Below are positions 11,504 to 22,852 of a DNA stretch of 64,000 bases, in pieces. The notes beneath the pieces are model-generated. The model ran no database searches and was not told the DNA's origin. It saw nothing but the letters and a program-made list of their open reading frames with translations. The stretch's first letter is position 1; each line of letters opens with the position of its first letter. Source of the stretch: Sorex araneus (taxonomy: Eukaryota > Chordata > Mammalia > Eulipotyphla > Soricidae); NCBI RefSeq assembly GCF_027595985.1, contig NC_073313.1:99993552-100057551 (forward strand). Direction: 5' to 3'. The translations under genes and the position numbers were made by a program.

Positions 11504-11620
11504 TCAGGGTCAGAGAAATAGTACAGTGGATAAAAAAGGCCTAGAGTGATTCTAGAGTACAAAGCCAAGAGTAAGTCCTGAGCATCGTTGGGCGTGGCCC
11601 CAAAACAAACAAAAAATAAC
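11504..11620 (+). mobile_element. Internally deleted SINE
   Basis: A tRNA-like head (GGGTCAGAGAAATAGTACAGTG) is joined to the 3' half (GAGTACAAAGCCAAGAGTAA...GGGCGTGGCCCCAAAAC). The B-box region is missing. Confidence 0.65.
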
Positions 11621-11959
11621 AATAATACCTATAGTGTAAAACAGTTTCTAAAAGTAAAAAGAATGTCAACCCAAAAAGCTAAATATCATAATGTTGTAAT
11701 GATACATTAAAAAAGTAACAAAAATATTGTCAATAAATACATAAAATTTCTCTCAAAGAATTAAGATATGAAACCAGAACAAGAAATCATGTTTTATTCA
11801 TAACTTTGGGAAAGTGTGGCTAAATTAGAATATAACATTAAGTGAATGATTTAGTGTTAGGAAAAACAGCCCTCCTATTTTCTAAGTGTCAATGAATTTG
11901 GCTAGCTTCCTAGGGAGTTATTAAATGCTACAAAAATTAAGATCCACGAAACTATTCAT

Positions 11960-12560
11960 GCTGTTTACTTTTTGTTTTGTTTTTAATTTATTGAATCACT
12001 GTGAGATATACTTACAAAGTTGCTAATGATTGAGTTTAGTAGTACAATGTCCCGGCACCCATCCCTTCACCAGGATCTACTTCTACCCACCAATGCCCCT
12101 AGTTTCCCTCCCACCTCAGAGTCTGCCTTTATGGCAGACACTTATCTTGTTTCTTTATTCATTTTAGGCACTGTGGTTTGCCATACAGTTACTGAAAGAG
12201 TATCATGCATATCACATTACCTCCTTTCAGCACCTAATACTTGTCCAGAGTAATCACTTCGCATTATCATTGTCATAGTGGTCCCTTTTCTGACCTAACC
12301 TTCCTCCCCTTATTGTGGCTAACTTTTACTAAGGATCTGCATTCCTGTGCTTGGTTTCTATTGTCTTTGGGCATTGTCTATTTATATCTTGCAAAGGAAT
12401 GTGATCCTTCTATGTCTGTCCCTCTCCCTCTGACTCATTTCACTCAGCATGATACTCTCCATGTATCAGCAAATCTCATGACTTCATTTTAAACGGCTGC
12501 ATAGTATCCCATTGTGTAGATGTACTGTAGCTTTTTTATCCACTTGTTCATGCTTTTTTT
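11960..12560 (-). mobile_element. L1 3' end, minus strand
   Basis: Antisense 3' UTR starts near TTTATTGAATCACTGTGAGAT and continues to the ORF2 C-terminal region (antisense CTGACTCATTTCACTCAGCATGATACTC). It is decayed, with internal deletions. Confidence 0.75.
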
Positions 12561-12774
12561 GACTTAGAAATTTTTAATTTAGAAAACAGAAATGTAAGTT
12601 AAGATTATTATCATGTATGGATATTCATTGATATTTGTTTTATAAAAGGATAGAGTTAAACAATTTAAATGTCTAGCAATGTTTAGTCATGTATATTATA
12701 AAGGTCCTTTAACAAAATATTACATAAAATATTAATCCCTAGAAGAATATATTACCCAGAGAAAAGTTCAGCAT

Positions 12775-12930
12775 ATATGGGACCCTGGGTTTACTGGTGG
12801 TGGGGAATGGGCACTGGTGAAGGGATGGGTTATCGAACTCTGTATGGGGGAAACATGAGCACAAAAATGTATAAATCTGTAACTGTACCCTCACGTTGAT
12901 TCACTAATTAAAAATAAACTATTAAAAAAA
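12775..12930 (+). mobile_element. L1 3' UTR tail fragment
   Basis: Sense-strand final ~150 bp of the L1 3' UTR, from GGGTTTACTGGTGGTGGGG to GATTCACTAATTAAAAATAA, followed by an A-rich tail. Confidence 0.75.
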
Positions 12931-13119
12931 TTTTAAAAAAGAGGAAAAGCATTGGGCAAAAAAAGAAAAAAAGAAAATATTATACAGTATGTGCAGAATG
13001 GTATCAATTTTCTTTATTGTATTAATAAATTAAAATGCCACTGAAAGTTACATCTTAGTGAAGAAAACTTATCTTCTTTATTTTATATTTTTTTGAAAAC
13101 TTATCTTCTTTATTTTGCT

Positions 13120-13300
13120 TTTCTGTTTTTTTAAAAAAGTATTTGGTTTTGGGCACCTACCCAGATGTGCTCAAGACTAGCTCTTGGCTTTTGAATCACT
13201 CCTGGTGGGGCTCAGGGGACATATGTGGTGCCGAGGATCAAACCTGTGTCAGTTGTTTGTAAAGCAAGTAACTTTCCCACTGTATTAGTTCCCTTGCCCT
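13120..13300 (-). mobile_element. Degenerate SINE
   Basis: Antisense short SINE with weak identity: TGGGCACCTACCCAGATGTGCTC, ACTCCTGGTGGGGCTCAGGGG and GAGGATCAAACCTGTGTCAG are recognisable. Confidence 0.6.
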
Positions 13301-14134
13301 CTTTTATTTCTTAGTTTTACTATGGATGTGTATGAATTTTATAAAGAAGAAAGACAAATTTTTAAAGTGTTTACTGAGATTTCTGTTCTTCAGTTGGGAA
13401 CAAAGAGAAGATGGCAACTTACAGATTACTAGCATTTGTTCATTATCAGCATACTCCATACTGAGCAGTATATTACAGGGCACGCTCCTGGTGTTCCTAA
13501 GGTAGTTTCTGTTTAGATGCTCTGTCCATGGCAGCCAAGAACAATAAAAGAGAAAAGAGATAGATCCGTGTCTTTGTTTCTTCACAAAAGCATCAATAAA
13601 GGCATGATTGGTATTTTAATTCCAATCAATATAGTTAATGTTGTATTAAGAGCTAGTCCTTTCATTAGGCAGCATTTCTCAATTTCATTTTGTCAATTAT
13701 ATACAAGAAGCACAGCCTGGCATGTCTGTTTAAAATTCACAAGCTCTAGAATAAGACTCATCTACCTATAATTAACAGCGCTTGAAAGGTATTGGTCAAT
13801 TCTTAAAAACGCACATATTCTCAACTCAAAAAACCCATATTTAAAAAGGCGCTTAAGTACAACTGAATAAAAAATTTCTTTGTTGCCTTGGAGAAGACTT
13901 GATGAAGCAATGTATGAAGACATACAGAATACGGCAGCAGTTCCTGTTTGACTACAGGTGACACTTATCCACATCTTGAGCTGTAACGATTCAGTTTCTC
14001 ACTGGGAAAACACTAAGTAATCCTTCATGTGCCTCAAAAATCTTACACAAACATCATTGCCTCAACTAGCAATATTCTTGTTCACTGATTTTTGAAATTT
14101 TATCAGTAAGAGGATATTTAGTAATCTCTCAGTC
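13301..14134. other. Intergenic, no gene recognised
   Basis: Unique-looking sequence. Short frames on both strands lack domains and start context. Confidence 0.4.
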
Positions 14135-14288
14135 CGTTCAGAGGTGCTCAGGGCTTCCTCCTGGATCTGCACTCCAGGATCATTGCTGGCAGGCTGTGGG
14201 GTGGGCATGTGGGGAGTTGGGGATTAAACTCAGGTTGTCCTCATGCAAGGCAAGTGCCCTACTCTACTTTACTATCTCTGAAGTCCCA
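14135..14288 (-). mobile_element. Degenerate SINE
   Basis: Antisense diverged SINE: GGGCTTCCTCCTGGATCTGC, ATTAAACTCAGGTTGTCC, then the A-box region ending CTATCTCTGAAGTCCC. Confidence 0.6.
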
Positions 14289-15146
14289 AACCTTCATTAT
14301 TAAGATATATTTAGCATATGTATTTATTCTTTCCTTCCCAAAGATATGGTAATGAAAACTTATGGCTTTATTGATGAGTTGATAGATGTGTTAATTATTT
14401 TTATTGTCATGATAATTTCACACTAGATAGGGATATCAAATGATCAAGTTGAACACCTTAAATCCATGCCTTTTATTTGTTATACCTCAAGAAAATCATA
14501 GGGGAAAAAAGACCAGTATGAATAAAAATTGTGTATGAACATTTTAACAAATGGTGTGTCGCAAAATCAAATACAAAGAAGACACTATTTTGTAATGAAT
14601 CCTGTATGTCCATAGAAAGTATAGAAAAAAGTGAAATGATTATCTGGATGATTGAGGTAAAAATAAAATTGCAGTTAAAACTACTTCAGTCAATTCTAGT
14701 TGAAATGCCCACCTATCAATCATTCTAAAATTACTCAAATCAATGCTTCAACTTCCAAGTGTGTTTTAAAAATTCAATTATAGAATTGAAGGGAAACTAT
14801 CTATTCCACATCCCTTACTTCCTGTGAGAATCACAGCCAAATAATTTTAACAAAATTAGAATCTATATAGGCTAATATCTACATAACTAATATATCAGAG
14901 ATATTTTAGGTTTATTTCCAGATCATCATAGTAAGGTAAATTTTGCAATAAAGCGAGGAACATAATTTTTTGTTGAACCAAAGCAACAAAATATGATGAT
15001 ATGATACTGTAGTTTATAAACTGTTCAACATCTTATGTCTTGAAAGGTAGATTTTTAATATAAAAATATTTTAGGGTAAAAACAGTGCAAGCCATCATCT
15101 GAGCCTTCAGCAAGTTGTAATTCTTTACTGGTGTAAAAGGGTCTTT
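14289..15146. other. Intergenic AT-rich sequence
   Basis: No gene or clear repeat is visible. Confidence 0.4.
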
Positions 15147-15162
15147 TAAGAAAACAGTATTA

Positions 15163-15941
15163 CCACTTCTGGGAATATATCCCGGAGAGGCCAAAAAGTG
15201 TAGTCGAAATGACATCTGCACTTGTATGTTCATCGCAGCACTGCCTACAATAGCCAAAATCTGGAAAAAACCCGAGTGTCCGAGAACAGATGATGGTTAA
15301 AGAACCTTTGGTACATCTATGCAATGGAATACTATGTAGCTGTTAGAAAAAATGAAGTCATGAACTTTGCATATAAGTGGATCAACATGGAAAGTATCAT
15401 ACTAAGTGAAATGAGTCAGAAAGAGAGAGACAGACATAGAAAGATTGCACTCATCTGTGGAATAGAGGATAACAGAATTGGATGCAAACAACACCCAACA
15501 ATAGTAGAAATAAGTAGCAGGAGGTTTGCTCCATGGCTTGGAAGTCGGCCTCACATGCTGGGAGAATAGGCAGCTCAAATAGAGAAGGGAACACCAAGTA
15601 AAATGTGGCTGTAGGACCCACTCCGGATAGGAGATGCATGCTAAAAGTAGACTATAGATTGAACACGATGGGCACCCAATACCTCTATTGCAAACCACAA
15701 CACCCCAAAGGAGAGAGAGAACAAAAGGGAATGCCCTGCCACAGAGTCGAGATGAGGTGGGGGGGATGGAGTGGGGAGGTGGGAGGGATACTGGCATCAC
15801 TGGTGGTGGAGATTGAGCACTGGTGGAGGGATGGGTACTCGAGCATAGTATAACTGAAACACAAGCACAAAAATATGTAAATCTGTAACTGTACTCTTGC
15901 GGTGATTCACTAATAAAAATAATAAAATAAAAAACTTATTT
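15163..15941 (+). mobile_element. 5'-truncated L1 with target duplication
   Basis: The sense ORF2 C-terminus (from the GNIYPR-like block) runs through the complete 3' UTR to an A-rich tail. The 16-bp flanks TAAGAAAACAGTATTA (15147-15162) and AAAGAAAACAGTATTA (15942-15957) differ at one base. The insert is about 0.78 kb. Confidence 0.9.
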
Positions 15942-15957
15942 AAAGAAAACAGTATTA

Positions 15958-16105
15958 GGGGATAGCATAGTGGGTAGGGCATTTGCCTTGCAAGCAGCCA
16001 ACCCAGATTCGATACCCAGCATCCCATATGGTCCCCTGAGCACTGCCAGGAGTAATTCCTGAGTGCAGAGCTAGAAGTGCATTGCTGGGTATGACCCAAA
16101 AAGCA
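15958..16105 (+). mobile_element. Short SINE abutting the L1 target duplication
   Basis: Begins GGGATAGCATAGTGGGTAGG, lacking part of the usual head, and has CCAGCATCCCATATGGTCCCC. It ends GACCCAAAAAGCA directly before a TA microsatellite. Confidence 0.85.
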
Positions 16106-16127
16106 ATATATATATATATATATATAT
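16106..16127. repeat. (TA)n microsatellite
   Basis: About eleven TA units between two SINE copies, probably grown from the A/T-rich tail of the first. Confidence 0.85.
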
Positions 16128-16290
16128 AGCACATTCTTTGCATGTAGGAGGTCTGGGTTGGATCCCTGTCACTCCCTGGTTTCCCAGGCACTGCCAAAAA
16201 CAACCAGTGAGCATCCAACTGGGAGTAGTTCCTGAGCACCTTTGGATGTGTCCAATAAAAAAGCCCAGCAAAACAAAACCCACAGTGTCT
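16128..16290 (+). mobile_element. Degenerate SINE fragment
   Basis: Starts within the tRNA head (TAGCACATTCTTTGCATG), then GGTCTGGGTTGGATCCC, GAGTAGTTCCTGAGCACC and an A-rich end. Confidence 0.7.
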
Positions 16291-16760
16291 ATGAAAATCA
16301 ATTAATTCAAGCAAAATAATCAAAGAAATATGTGTACTGTTAAGACATCAAGGGCCAACAGAGATGCCTCTGGACCCCAAAGTCACCACCCAGTTTAAAA
16401 AATTAAATTGACCTCAGCTGTATAACCATATTTAAAATTTTAGAATTACTGGAGCTTGCTGCCGCAATTGCAGCAATGCGACATCTCATTCTAATATGAG
16501 ATGGGCTTAATGGCTCCAGGATTAAATACAACAATCTTCACATACTTTCCTCTAAGGACACTTTTGGATCATTTTTAGTGGATTATTTATAACAAGTAAG
16601 ACAAAATAAATTATTTAGGTCCTGTTTTTGGGGCAGAGTTTGAAATATGGTCATGGGTACGTGTAATGGTGGTGGGATTGGTCTTGGAATATTAAATGTA
16701 ACAAGCTATTGTTACACTTAATAACAACTTTATAAAAATAAAATTTTAAAAAGACATCAA
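16291..16760. other. Intergenic, possible decayed L1-like tail
   Basis: Mostly unclassified. About 16620-16750 ends in AACTTTATAAAAATAAAATTTTAAAA, like other decayed retroelement 3' ends, but I cannot assign it. Confidence 0.35.
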
Positions 16761-16930
16761 GGGGCCAGAAAGATACTACAGGGCACAGGGCATTTGCCAG
16801 GGATGACCCAAGTTCAGTTCCCAGCATCCCATGTGGTCACCTGAGCACTGCAAAGAGTAATTCCCAAGTGTAGAAGCAGGAGTAACACCTGAGCATCCAT
16901 AGTTGTGACCCCCAACAAAACAAAAAACAT
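16761..16930 (+). mobile_element. Short SINE
   Basis: GGGCCAGAAAGATACTACAGGGC head, B-box AAGTTCAGTTCC, CAGCATCCCATGTGG and GTGACCCCCAACAAAACAAAA tail. Confidence 0.75.
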
Positions 16931-16986
16931 CAAGCAAAAGATATTTCTCACTAGGGTGTATATAAAATGGAAAAATAGCAAAAATA

Positions 16987-17180
16987 GGGGCTGGAACAAT
17001 TGTATATTGAGGAGGATGTTTGCCTTGCACACAGCTGACCTGGGTTCAATCACCAGCATCCCATATGGTCCCTTGAGCACTGCCAGGAGTGATTCCTGAG
17101 GGCAGAGCCTCAGGAGTAGCTCAGAAGCAGCCCCTGAGCATTGCTAAGTGTGACCAAAAAAGCCAAACAAAACAAAATGC
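16987..17180 (+). mobile_element. Short SINE with a small internal duplication
   Basis: GGGGCTGGAACAATTGTATATTG head and B-box GGGTTCAATCACC. The 3' part has an extra CAGGAGTAGCTCAGAAGCAG segment relative to consensus. It ends GTGACCAAAAAAGCC. Confidence 0.8.
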
Positions 17181-17334
17181 TAAAAAATATACTTATCTCT
17201 TTAAAAAATCAAAAATAGAAAGCGGGGTTTATGCTTTCAAAATATTAGTTTTTGCATTAACCTAAAATAATAATTGCATTGCTACACTTATAGCACTGTT
17301 ATTCAATAGCAGAGGCTTTTAAAATATTTTATAT

Positions 17335-17591
17335 CAGACCAAATAGCATTCAATCTGTCATCCCGTTGCTCATCAATTTGCTTGAGCGGGCACCAGTAAC
17401 ATCTCGCATTGTGAGACTTATTGTTACTGTTTTTGGCATATCGAATATGCCACGGCTAGCTTGCCAGGCTCTGCCGTGCGGGCGAGATACTCTCGGTAGC
17501 TTGCCGGGCTCTCCCAGAGGGGCGGAAGAATCGAACACAGGTTGGCCGAGTGAAAGGCGAACGCCCTACCACTGTGCTATCGCTCCAGCCC
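17335..17591 (-). mobile_element. Long-type tRNA-derived SINE
   Basis: Antisense long SINE: CAATTTGCTTGAGCGGGCACC, GTGAGACTTATTGTTACTG, CTCTCGGTAGCTTGCC, then the tRNA head ending CTATCGCTCCAGCC. The 14-bp target duplication AAAATATTTTATAT lies at 17321-17334 and 17592-17605. Confidence 0.88.
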
Positions 17592-17801
17592 AAAATATTT
17601 TATATATTTTTCACAATACTATTACTAATGGTTTCTCCTGGATATAATTCCAACCCATCCCTAGCTTTTCCCCCAAACCCCAAATCTCCTCCCTCACCCA
17701 TTACCTCAATTGTGTAGATCAGTTTTCCCATGATTTTGCCTTTGCACCTTTGTTGTTACCTTATTGTGTATCTTCAAGTCCCACATATGAAAGATAATTC
17801 T

Positions 17802-17980
17802 GGGGCTGGAGCAATAGCACAGCGGGTAGGGCGTTTGCCTTGCACGTGGCCGACCCGGGTTCGATTCCCAGCATCCCATATGGTCCCCTGAGAACCGCCA
17901 GGGATAATTCCTGAGTGCAGAGCCAGGAGTAACCCCTGTGCATCGCCGGGTGTGATCCAAAAAGCAAAAAAAAAAAAAAA
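17802..17980 (+). mobile_element. Near-consensus short SINE
   Basis: Head GGGGCTGGAGCAATAGCACA, perfect B-box GGGTTCGATTCC, end GATCCAAAAAGC and a pure A tail. The 12-bp target duplication AAAGATAATTCT is exact at 17790-17801 and 17981-17992. This is probably one of the youngest SINEs here. Confidence 0.95.
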
Positions 17981-18045
17981 AAAGATAATTCTGTATCTAA
18001 CCCTTTCTATCTAACTGTCTTCACCCATAGCTAAGACTCTGATAT

Positions 18046-18214
18046 TTTTTTAGCTTTTTGGGTCACACCCAGCGATGTTCAGGGGTTACTTCTGGTTTTG
18101 CACTCAGGAATTACTCCTGAATGGGCTTGAGGGACTATATGGGATGCCGTGGATTGAACCCAGGTCAGCCGTGTGCAAGGCAAACGCCCTCCCCTCTGTA
18201 CTATCACTCCAGCC
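18046..18214 (-). mobile_element. Short SINE
   Basis: TTTAGCTTTTTGGGTCACACC start, GATTGAACCCAGGTCAGCC B-box region, end CTATCACTCCAGCC. Confidence 0.9.
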
Positions 18215-18224
18215 TCTCATTGCT

Positions 18225-18665
18225 AAAACTTTGAATCAGCTTAAATACCCATTGACAGATGACTGAATAAAGAACAAGTGTTACATGCATTGCATGTAAT
18301 ACTACTGTGTCATTAAAAATATAAAATCTTGTCCTTTTTGACAACGTGGGTGGAATTTGAGGTAAGTAGGTTAAAATAAGGACATGAGAGACTTTCAGTA
18401 GATGTTTTCAATCATATGTGGTCTATTAATAACTAGGGTAAATAAGCTAGCAAAATAATAATAAAAAGTTAACTGAGATTTGGTGAAAACTATTGTGTTT
18501 ATTGAAGGGAAAAAGAGAAAGGTTGGGAGGAATGGGTAGAGAAGTATTTTTTTTGTGGAATGGCACTGGAACTTTGGTAGTGATGGTTTCAGTAGTATAA
18601 TGTATGTAGAGACTTATAAAACTACTGAAATTCTAATGTTTTTGTAACCAATGACAAATAAAATA
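18225..18665 (+). mobile_element. Old L1 3' end (low identity)
   Basis: Sense remnants resembling the L1 ORF2 C-terminal and 3' UTR layout (AATACCCATTGACAGATGACTG, then TGGTAGTGATGGTTTCAGTAG and an AATAAAAT end). It belongs to an older subfamily than the shrew-specific copies. Confidence 0.5.
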
Positions 18666-19425
18666 TATGTTTAGAATTATTTTATAAATATATGCAGTTT
18701 TTAATAAAAATGTTTATAAGTATTTGCCTTTCTGTAGCCTAAAAGCTGCATGATAGACAAACCAAAATGATATCAGGTGCTTTAACTAAAGTATAACTTA
18801 AATGATCACCCCCAAATGAGGAAATAGCCATGTTGAAAAATGTCTATTTTCCCCCTGCACATGAGAAACCATAATTAATGACATCGTAAACCACAGAATC
18901 TCAATCAATAGAACATTTTTTAAAAGTCATCACTATGAATATTCAAGCCATTCATTGCTAATGCAAATATCTTTAAATACCAATATGTGAGAAACAAGAC
19001 AACAAAATATTTAATAGAAATATCCATTGTTTTTCTATATTTTTATGTTTTTCTCAGATCCGGAAAACAGTAAAATAAAGAAGATAACATAAATTAATAT
19101 ATTTGTGTTTTGTCGCGATTTAACATTTATATCAAATTATAATAAAAATCAAGTGGAGACTCAAGATCCAAGTTCTAGTCTTTAATACTTGGGGTCACTA
19201 AAAGCTGGTGATAAAGAACCTCCCCACCTTAATCTTTGGATTCTGTCTCCCAATTAGTAAAAGTGTATCCCTTTTATTACTAGGTAGTGGCTGCTTGGAA
19301 TATCACGTGAACAAAATAATTCAGAGGCAACATGTAGGATTACATGAAAGAGAGCCTTGACTGATATGTACAGTGTGTCAGGTGTACTACTATTTTTGCC
19401 TAAAATAGAAGCACAATCATTGTGT
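18666..19425. other. Spacer downstream of RAB9B
   Basis: AT-rich unique-looking sequence between the last repeat and the RAB9B polyadenylation region. No gene is visible. Confidence 0.4.
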
Positions 19426-19429
19426 ACTG

Positions 19430-22204
19430 ATTATTCAAAATGCAATTTTATTCACTTTGACACAGATGATTTTTACAGTTCAAATAAAATATCTGATACA
19501 CAATTTTGAGTTTTTAGCAGCACCCGCAACAAGAGGATTGTGGAATACCTCAGGGTAAAATATAGATGGCTGAGGCAGGCACAAAGTAACCTGAAATTAA
19601 TCCACTGAAGACAAACAAAATCTGAGGTCCGCTGAATGTCCAATACACAAAAACAAACTAAATAAATACTTTAATGGACCACTGGAAAAACAGCATAGTT
19701 CCAATTAAAAATATCTTCTTTAAAACATCAAGTGTTCATTTAAAAAACACCTACTGAAAATATTGCACTGTACATTTTCAATTTCACAGTCAATTTCTAA
19801 ACCTATATACATAGTTTCTGGTACTCACAGATTTCAACTTTTGGTGTTTTTTAATCTTATGCAAACTATGTCAGCACCCCACTGAATATAATTCACCAAA
19901 AAGTCATTGTTTGGTCACTTAATATTAAGTGATTCCATTAAGAAAACTGTTATGAGTTGGCAGAAAAAAATTGGTATGACACATAAGGGGCTTCAGTTGA
20001 CCAATTAATAAAATTAACACTTGTCTTGGATGGACAGGAGGTTTATGAATGAGCTACTCACATCATTAATTTTTTACTCAAATGACCACATGCCATCCTA
20101 TAGACAAATACTTTTGTGAGTGGATGAAAGTGTTTTGAAGGCCTGAGATCTACAAATAGAAACTAGTATAAGCAGAGTGCAAGTAGAAAGAGAAGGCCCC
20201 AGGTCTCATGCACTTATAAACAATTAGCATTTAACAGTTTTGACATATAGATTTTCACCCTAACATAACTGTAGCAAAATGATCATAGAACTTGGAAACC
20301 AAGTGCAGCTGGCTATAGGCATTGGCAGCATAGGGACCAAAGCTTAAGAACTGTGGGGTCCCTGGGCTGGCTTTGATTTCTGACATCAAAGTTAGTTGGT
20401 CAATGGTGTCAAGGCTATATTTAGATTGCAAATATTGAGCATGACTGGTTGAAATACTGCACTCCACTTGTTTGGCCCAAAAGTCCCAGAGCTCTTAAAG
20501 CACATAAAGTCCCATTTATAAGGCTGATTCCATTAAGTGGCTACAATGGAGATTTCTAGGCTGTATTCCTGTGAAAGTTCCTGTCCCCTTCCTATCTGAG
20601 ATCTCTTTAGGGGTGTCATTTTTAATGTCCCTCCCCACCTTGGGTCACAATTTTATCATAGATGTTTTAAAAGTACAGAGTAAAAGCTATGCAAGACAAA
20701 CAGATAAACCAATAGGAACAAAACTCCATATCCATAATATAGTATATAGCTGGCAGTCAAAATCTGGCTAATCGCATTTGTATTTTAATATGATATCTTC
20801 AGGATTCTTGTATCAGGGCAAGTAATAATTACTTAGAGTTTAGTATTTTCCCACACCTATTGCAAAAGCAAATGGGAGTGCTCCGTAATTGCTATTAAAT
20901 GTTGATCTCAGAACAGTTTGAGAATTTTTAAAGTCCTTTCTATAGTCTTAGGCTGTTGTTTTGAGATATGTCTAACTGTAAATGACATTGAGATGTAGTT
21001 TGTAGTTCATAGATTTGTAGGATTTATACTGAAAATCTATCCAGTACAGAAATTCTTCCTATGGTATTTTAACAGGTGTCATCCAGCAACTTCCTGAATA
21101 TATTAACTGGAAGGCAGTTCACTATTAAGGCAGTCCATTCAACTGCTGGACAACTAATCTGGCCTAAGAATAAATTTCTTATAATTATAATGTCTGCTCT
21201 CTTGTCACTTTCAGCATAGTATTTGACTATCTGAACACACACCTCAACATATAAGAAATCTGTTCCTTCTACACTATTTGAATTAAAGAACCGTATAAGT
21301 AAAGCCCACAATTCCCCGATCTATTATGAAAGCTTCTCTAGGAACACAGCCTGGTGAACCAAAGGGTCATCAAAACTATGAGAAAAGAGCACTGTATCCA
21401 AAGCCATATGCTAAGCAGCATTGCTAAATTGATAAGAGGTTGTCAGAGAAGCAATATCCCTATGCAGCAGAAGTAGACTTATGAAGTAAAAGCAGCAAAA
21501 CCAACCATTTATGTGCAAAAGTGGTTGGCATATTTAAGCATAATCAATTAGTACCTTGTCATATCAAACACAAGGAGTAAATTCAACTTCCAGTGTCATC
21601 ACTGTATGTTTTGAATAAGACATTATTCAATGTGGTATGCTTCTGAAAAGCTCGGAAGGGAGCAAACCATACATAGGAAATTAAACAAGGTACTGTACAT
21701 TATTATACTTTTGCATTCCTAATAATTACAATGTCTTTTTTAAAGAAACCTTTGTTTAAATTATTATGTACTGTGATACACCTTAGAGTCTTTATTCCTT
21801 TGGCAGAAATGTCAGAATCTGCTTGGCAAGAGTGGATGGGGACATTTGTTAGTTGATAAATAAAACACTTTAAGGGATAGCTGTCACTCTTTAACTCCTT
21901 CATGCGGCTGGGTTCTAAGTTTAAACTGTGATTTGAAAAATATTTAAATCACTCAGGACTAAAGCTTTCTGAAACATCCTGACACACACAAGGAGGAAAT
22001 AGCAGGAGTCACACAAAATATACTCGATAAAGCTTTTTTTAAAAATCACCCTACAACTTCAACTGGAAAGGATTTGATTCATAACTTCAACCTATCTCTT
22101 ACTCTTTTGTGTATGTGCATGTATGCACACACATTCTTAGAGAGACATGGTTATTCTTATACTACTGACCAATTTGGAAGACATTTTTCAAAGGCTTTCT
22201 ATTT
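19430..22204 (-). other. RAB9B: RAB9B 3' UTR
   Basis: About 2.8 kb after the stop codon with no recognisable transposon, while both flanks are repeat-rich. That contrast suggests constrained transcribed sequence. The terminal polyadenylation signal is proposed at 19447-19452, where the plus strand reads TTTATT (AATAAA on the gene strand). An internal AATAAA lies near 21790 and could give a shorter isoform. The 3' end is inferred, not observed. Confidence 0.6.
19447..19452 (-). terminator. RAB9B: Proposed RAB9B polyadenylation signal
   Basis: AATAAA on the minus strand, followed within ~30 bases by a T-containing downstream region. It marks the far edge of the repeat-free block after the coding exon. 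Confidence 0.45.
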
Positions 22205-22810
22205 TTAACAGCATGAAGATCCTGCTTTGGAGCCACTATTCAAATCAATAGTGTGACCTAACATGCAATGCTCCAGTTGTTCCTCTACAGCCAGCACCTG
22301 CCTGACAGCTTCTTCAAAGGCCACTGTCACATTAGTATCATCTTTGGCACTTGTTTCTAGATAAGGGTAGTCCCCATTCTCCGTGCACCAGGCTTGTGCC
22401 TCCTCAGTAGTTACTTGCCTATCCTCCTTGTCTACCTTGTTACCAAGAACTACAAAAGGGAAGTTCTCAGGGTCTTTCACATCTGCATAGTAGATGAATT
22501 CTTTCTGCCAGTTACCAAGGTTCTCAAAGCTCTGTCGGTCATCCACACTGAAGGTCAAGAGGCAGCAGTCTGCTCCCCTGTAGAAAGGTGTCCGAAGGCT
22601 CTTGAAACGTTCCTGCCCGGCCGTGTCCCAGATCTGGAGTGTTACAAAACGTCCATCTACCTCCAGATCTCGGTTTAAGAACTCTACCCCTATAGTGTGA
22701 AAAGCCTGGGAGTCAAATTTATTGGTTACATAGCGATTCATAAGTGAGCTTTTCCCAACTCCACCATCACCTAAGAGAATGACCTTTAAGAGCAGGGATT
22801 TCCCACTCAT
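22205..22810 (-). CDS. RAB9B: Rab9B small GTPase (complete, 201 aa)
   Basis: Encodes a complete Rab GTPase, essentially identical in length and sequence to mammalian RAB9B as I remember it, and clearly closer to it than to RAB9A (starts MSGKSLLLK, ends LNSGSKAGSSCC). The nucleotide-binding motifs are intact: P-loop GDGGVGKS at residues 14-21, switch I Thr39, DTAGQE at 62-67, NKVD at 124-127 and ETSAK at 152-156. The C-terminal Cys200-Cys201 pair is the expected double geranylgeranylation site. Rab9 proteins cycle between GDP and GTP forms and act on late endosomes in retrograde traffic to the trans-Golgi. The ATG at 22810 was chosen because it gives the family N-terminus. In-frame sequence further upstream crosses a splice acceptor at 22853-22854. 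The coding region is uninterrupted in one exon. Splicing to upstream exons and a CpG island argue that this is the gene and not a retrocopy. Confidence 0.97.
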   Translation of the reverse strand: MSGKSLLLKVILLGDGGVGKSSLMNRYVTNKFDSQAFHTIGVEFLNRDLEVDGRFVTLQIWDTAGQERFKSLRTPFYRGADCCLLTFSVDDRQSFENLGNWQKEFIYYADVKDPENFPFVVLGNKVDKEDRQVTTEEAQAWCTENGDYPYLETSAKDDTNVTVAFEEAVRQVLAVEEQLEHCMLGHTIDLNSGSKAGSSCC

Positions 22811-22852
22811 TGTTGTAGCACCAGGAGGGGAGGAGTTTATAACCAAGGGAAC
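22811..22852 (-). other. RAB9B: RAB9B exon 3, 5' UTR part and splice acceptor
   Basis: On the gene strand the intron ends CTTTTCTTTTATTTGCAG and the exon starts GTTCCCTTGG at 22852. The 42-base leader to the ATG contains no upstream ATG. Confidence 0.75.
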
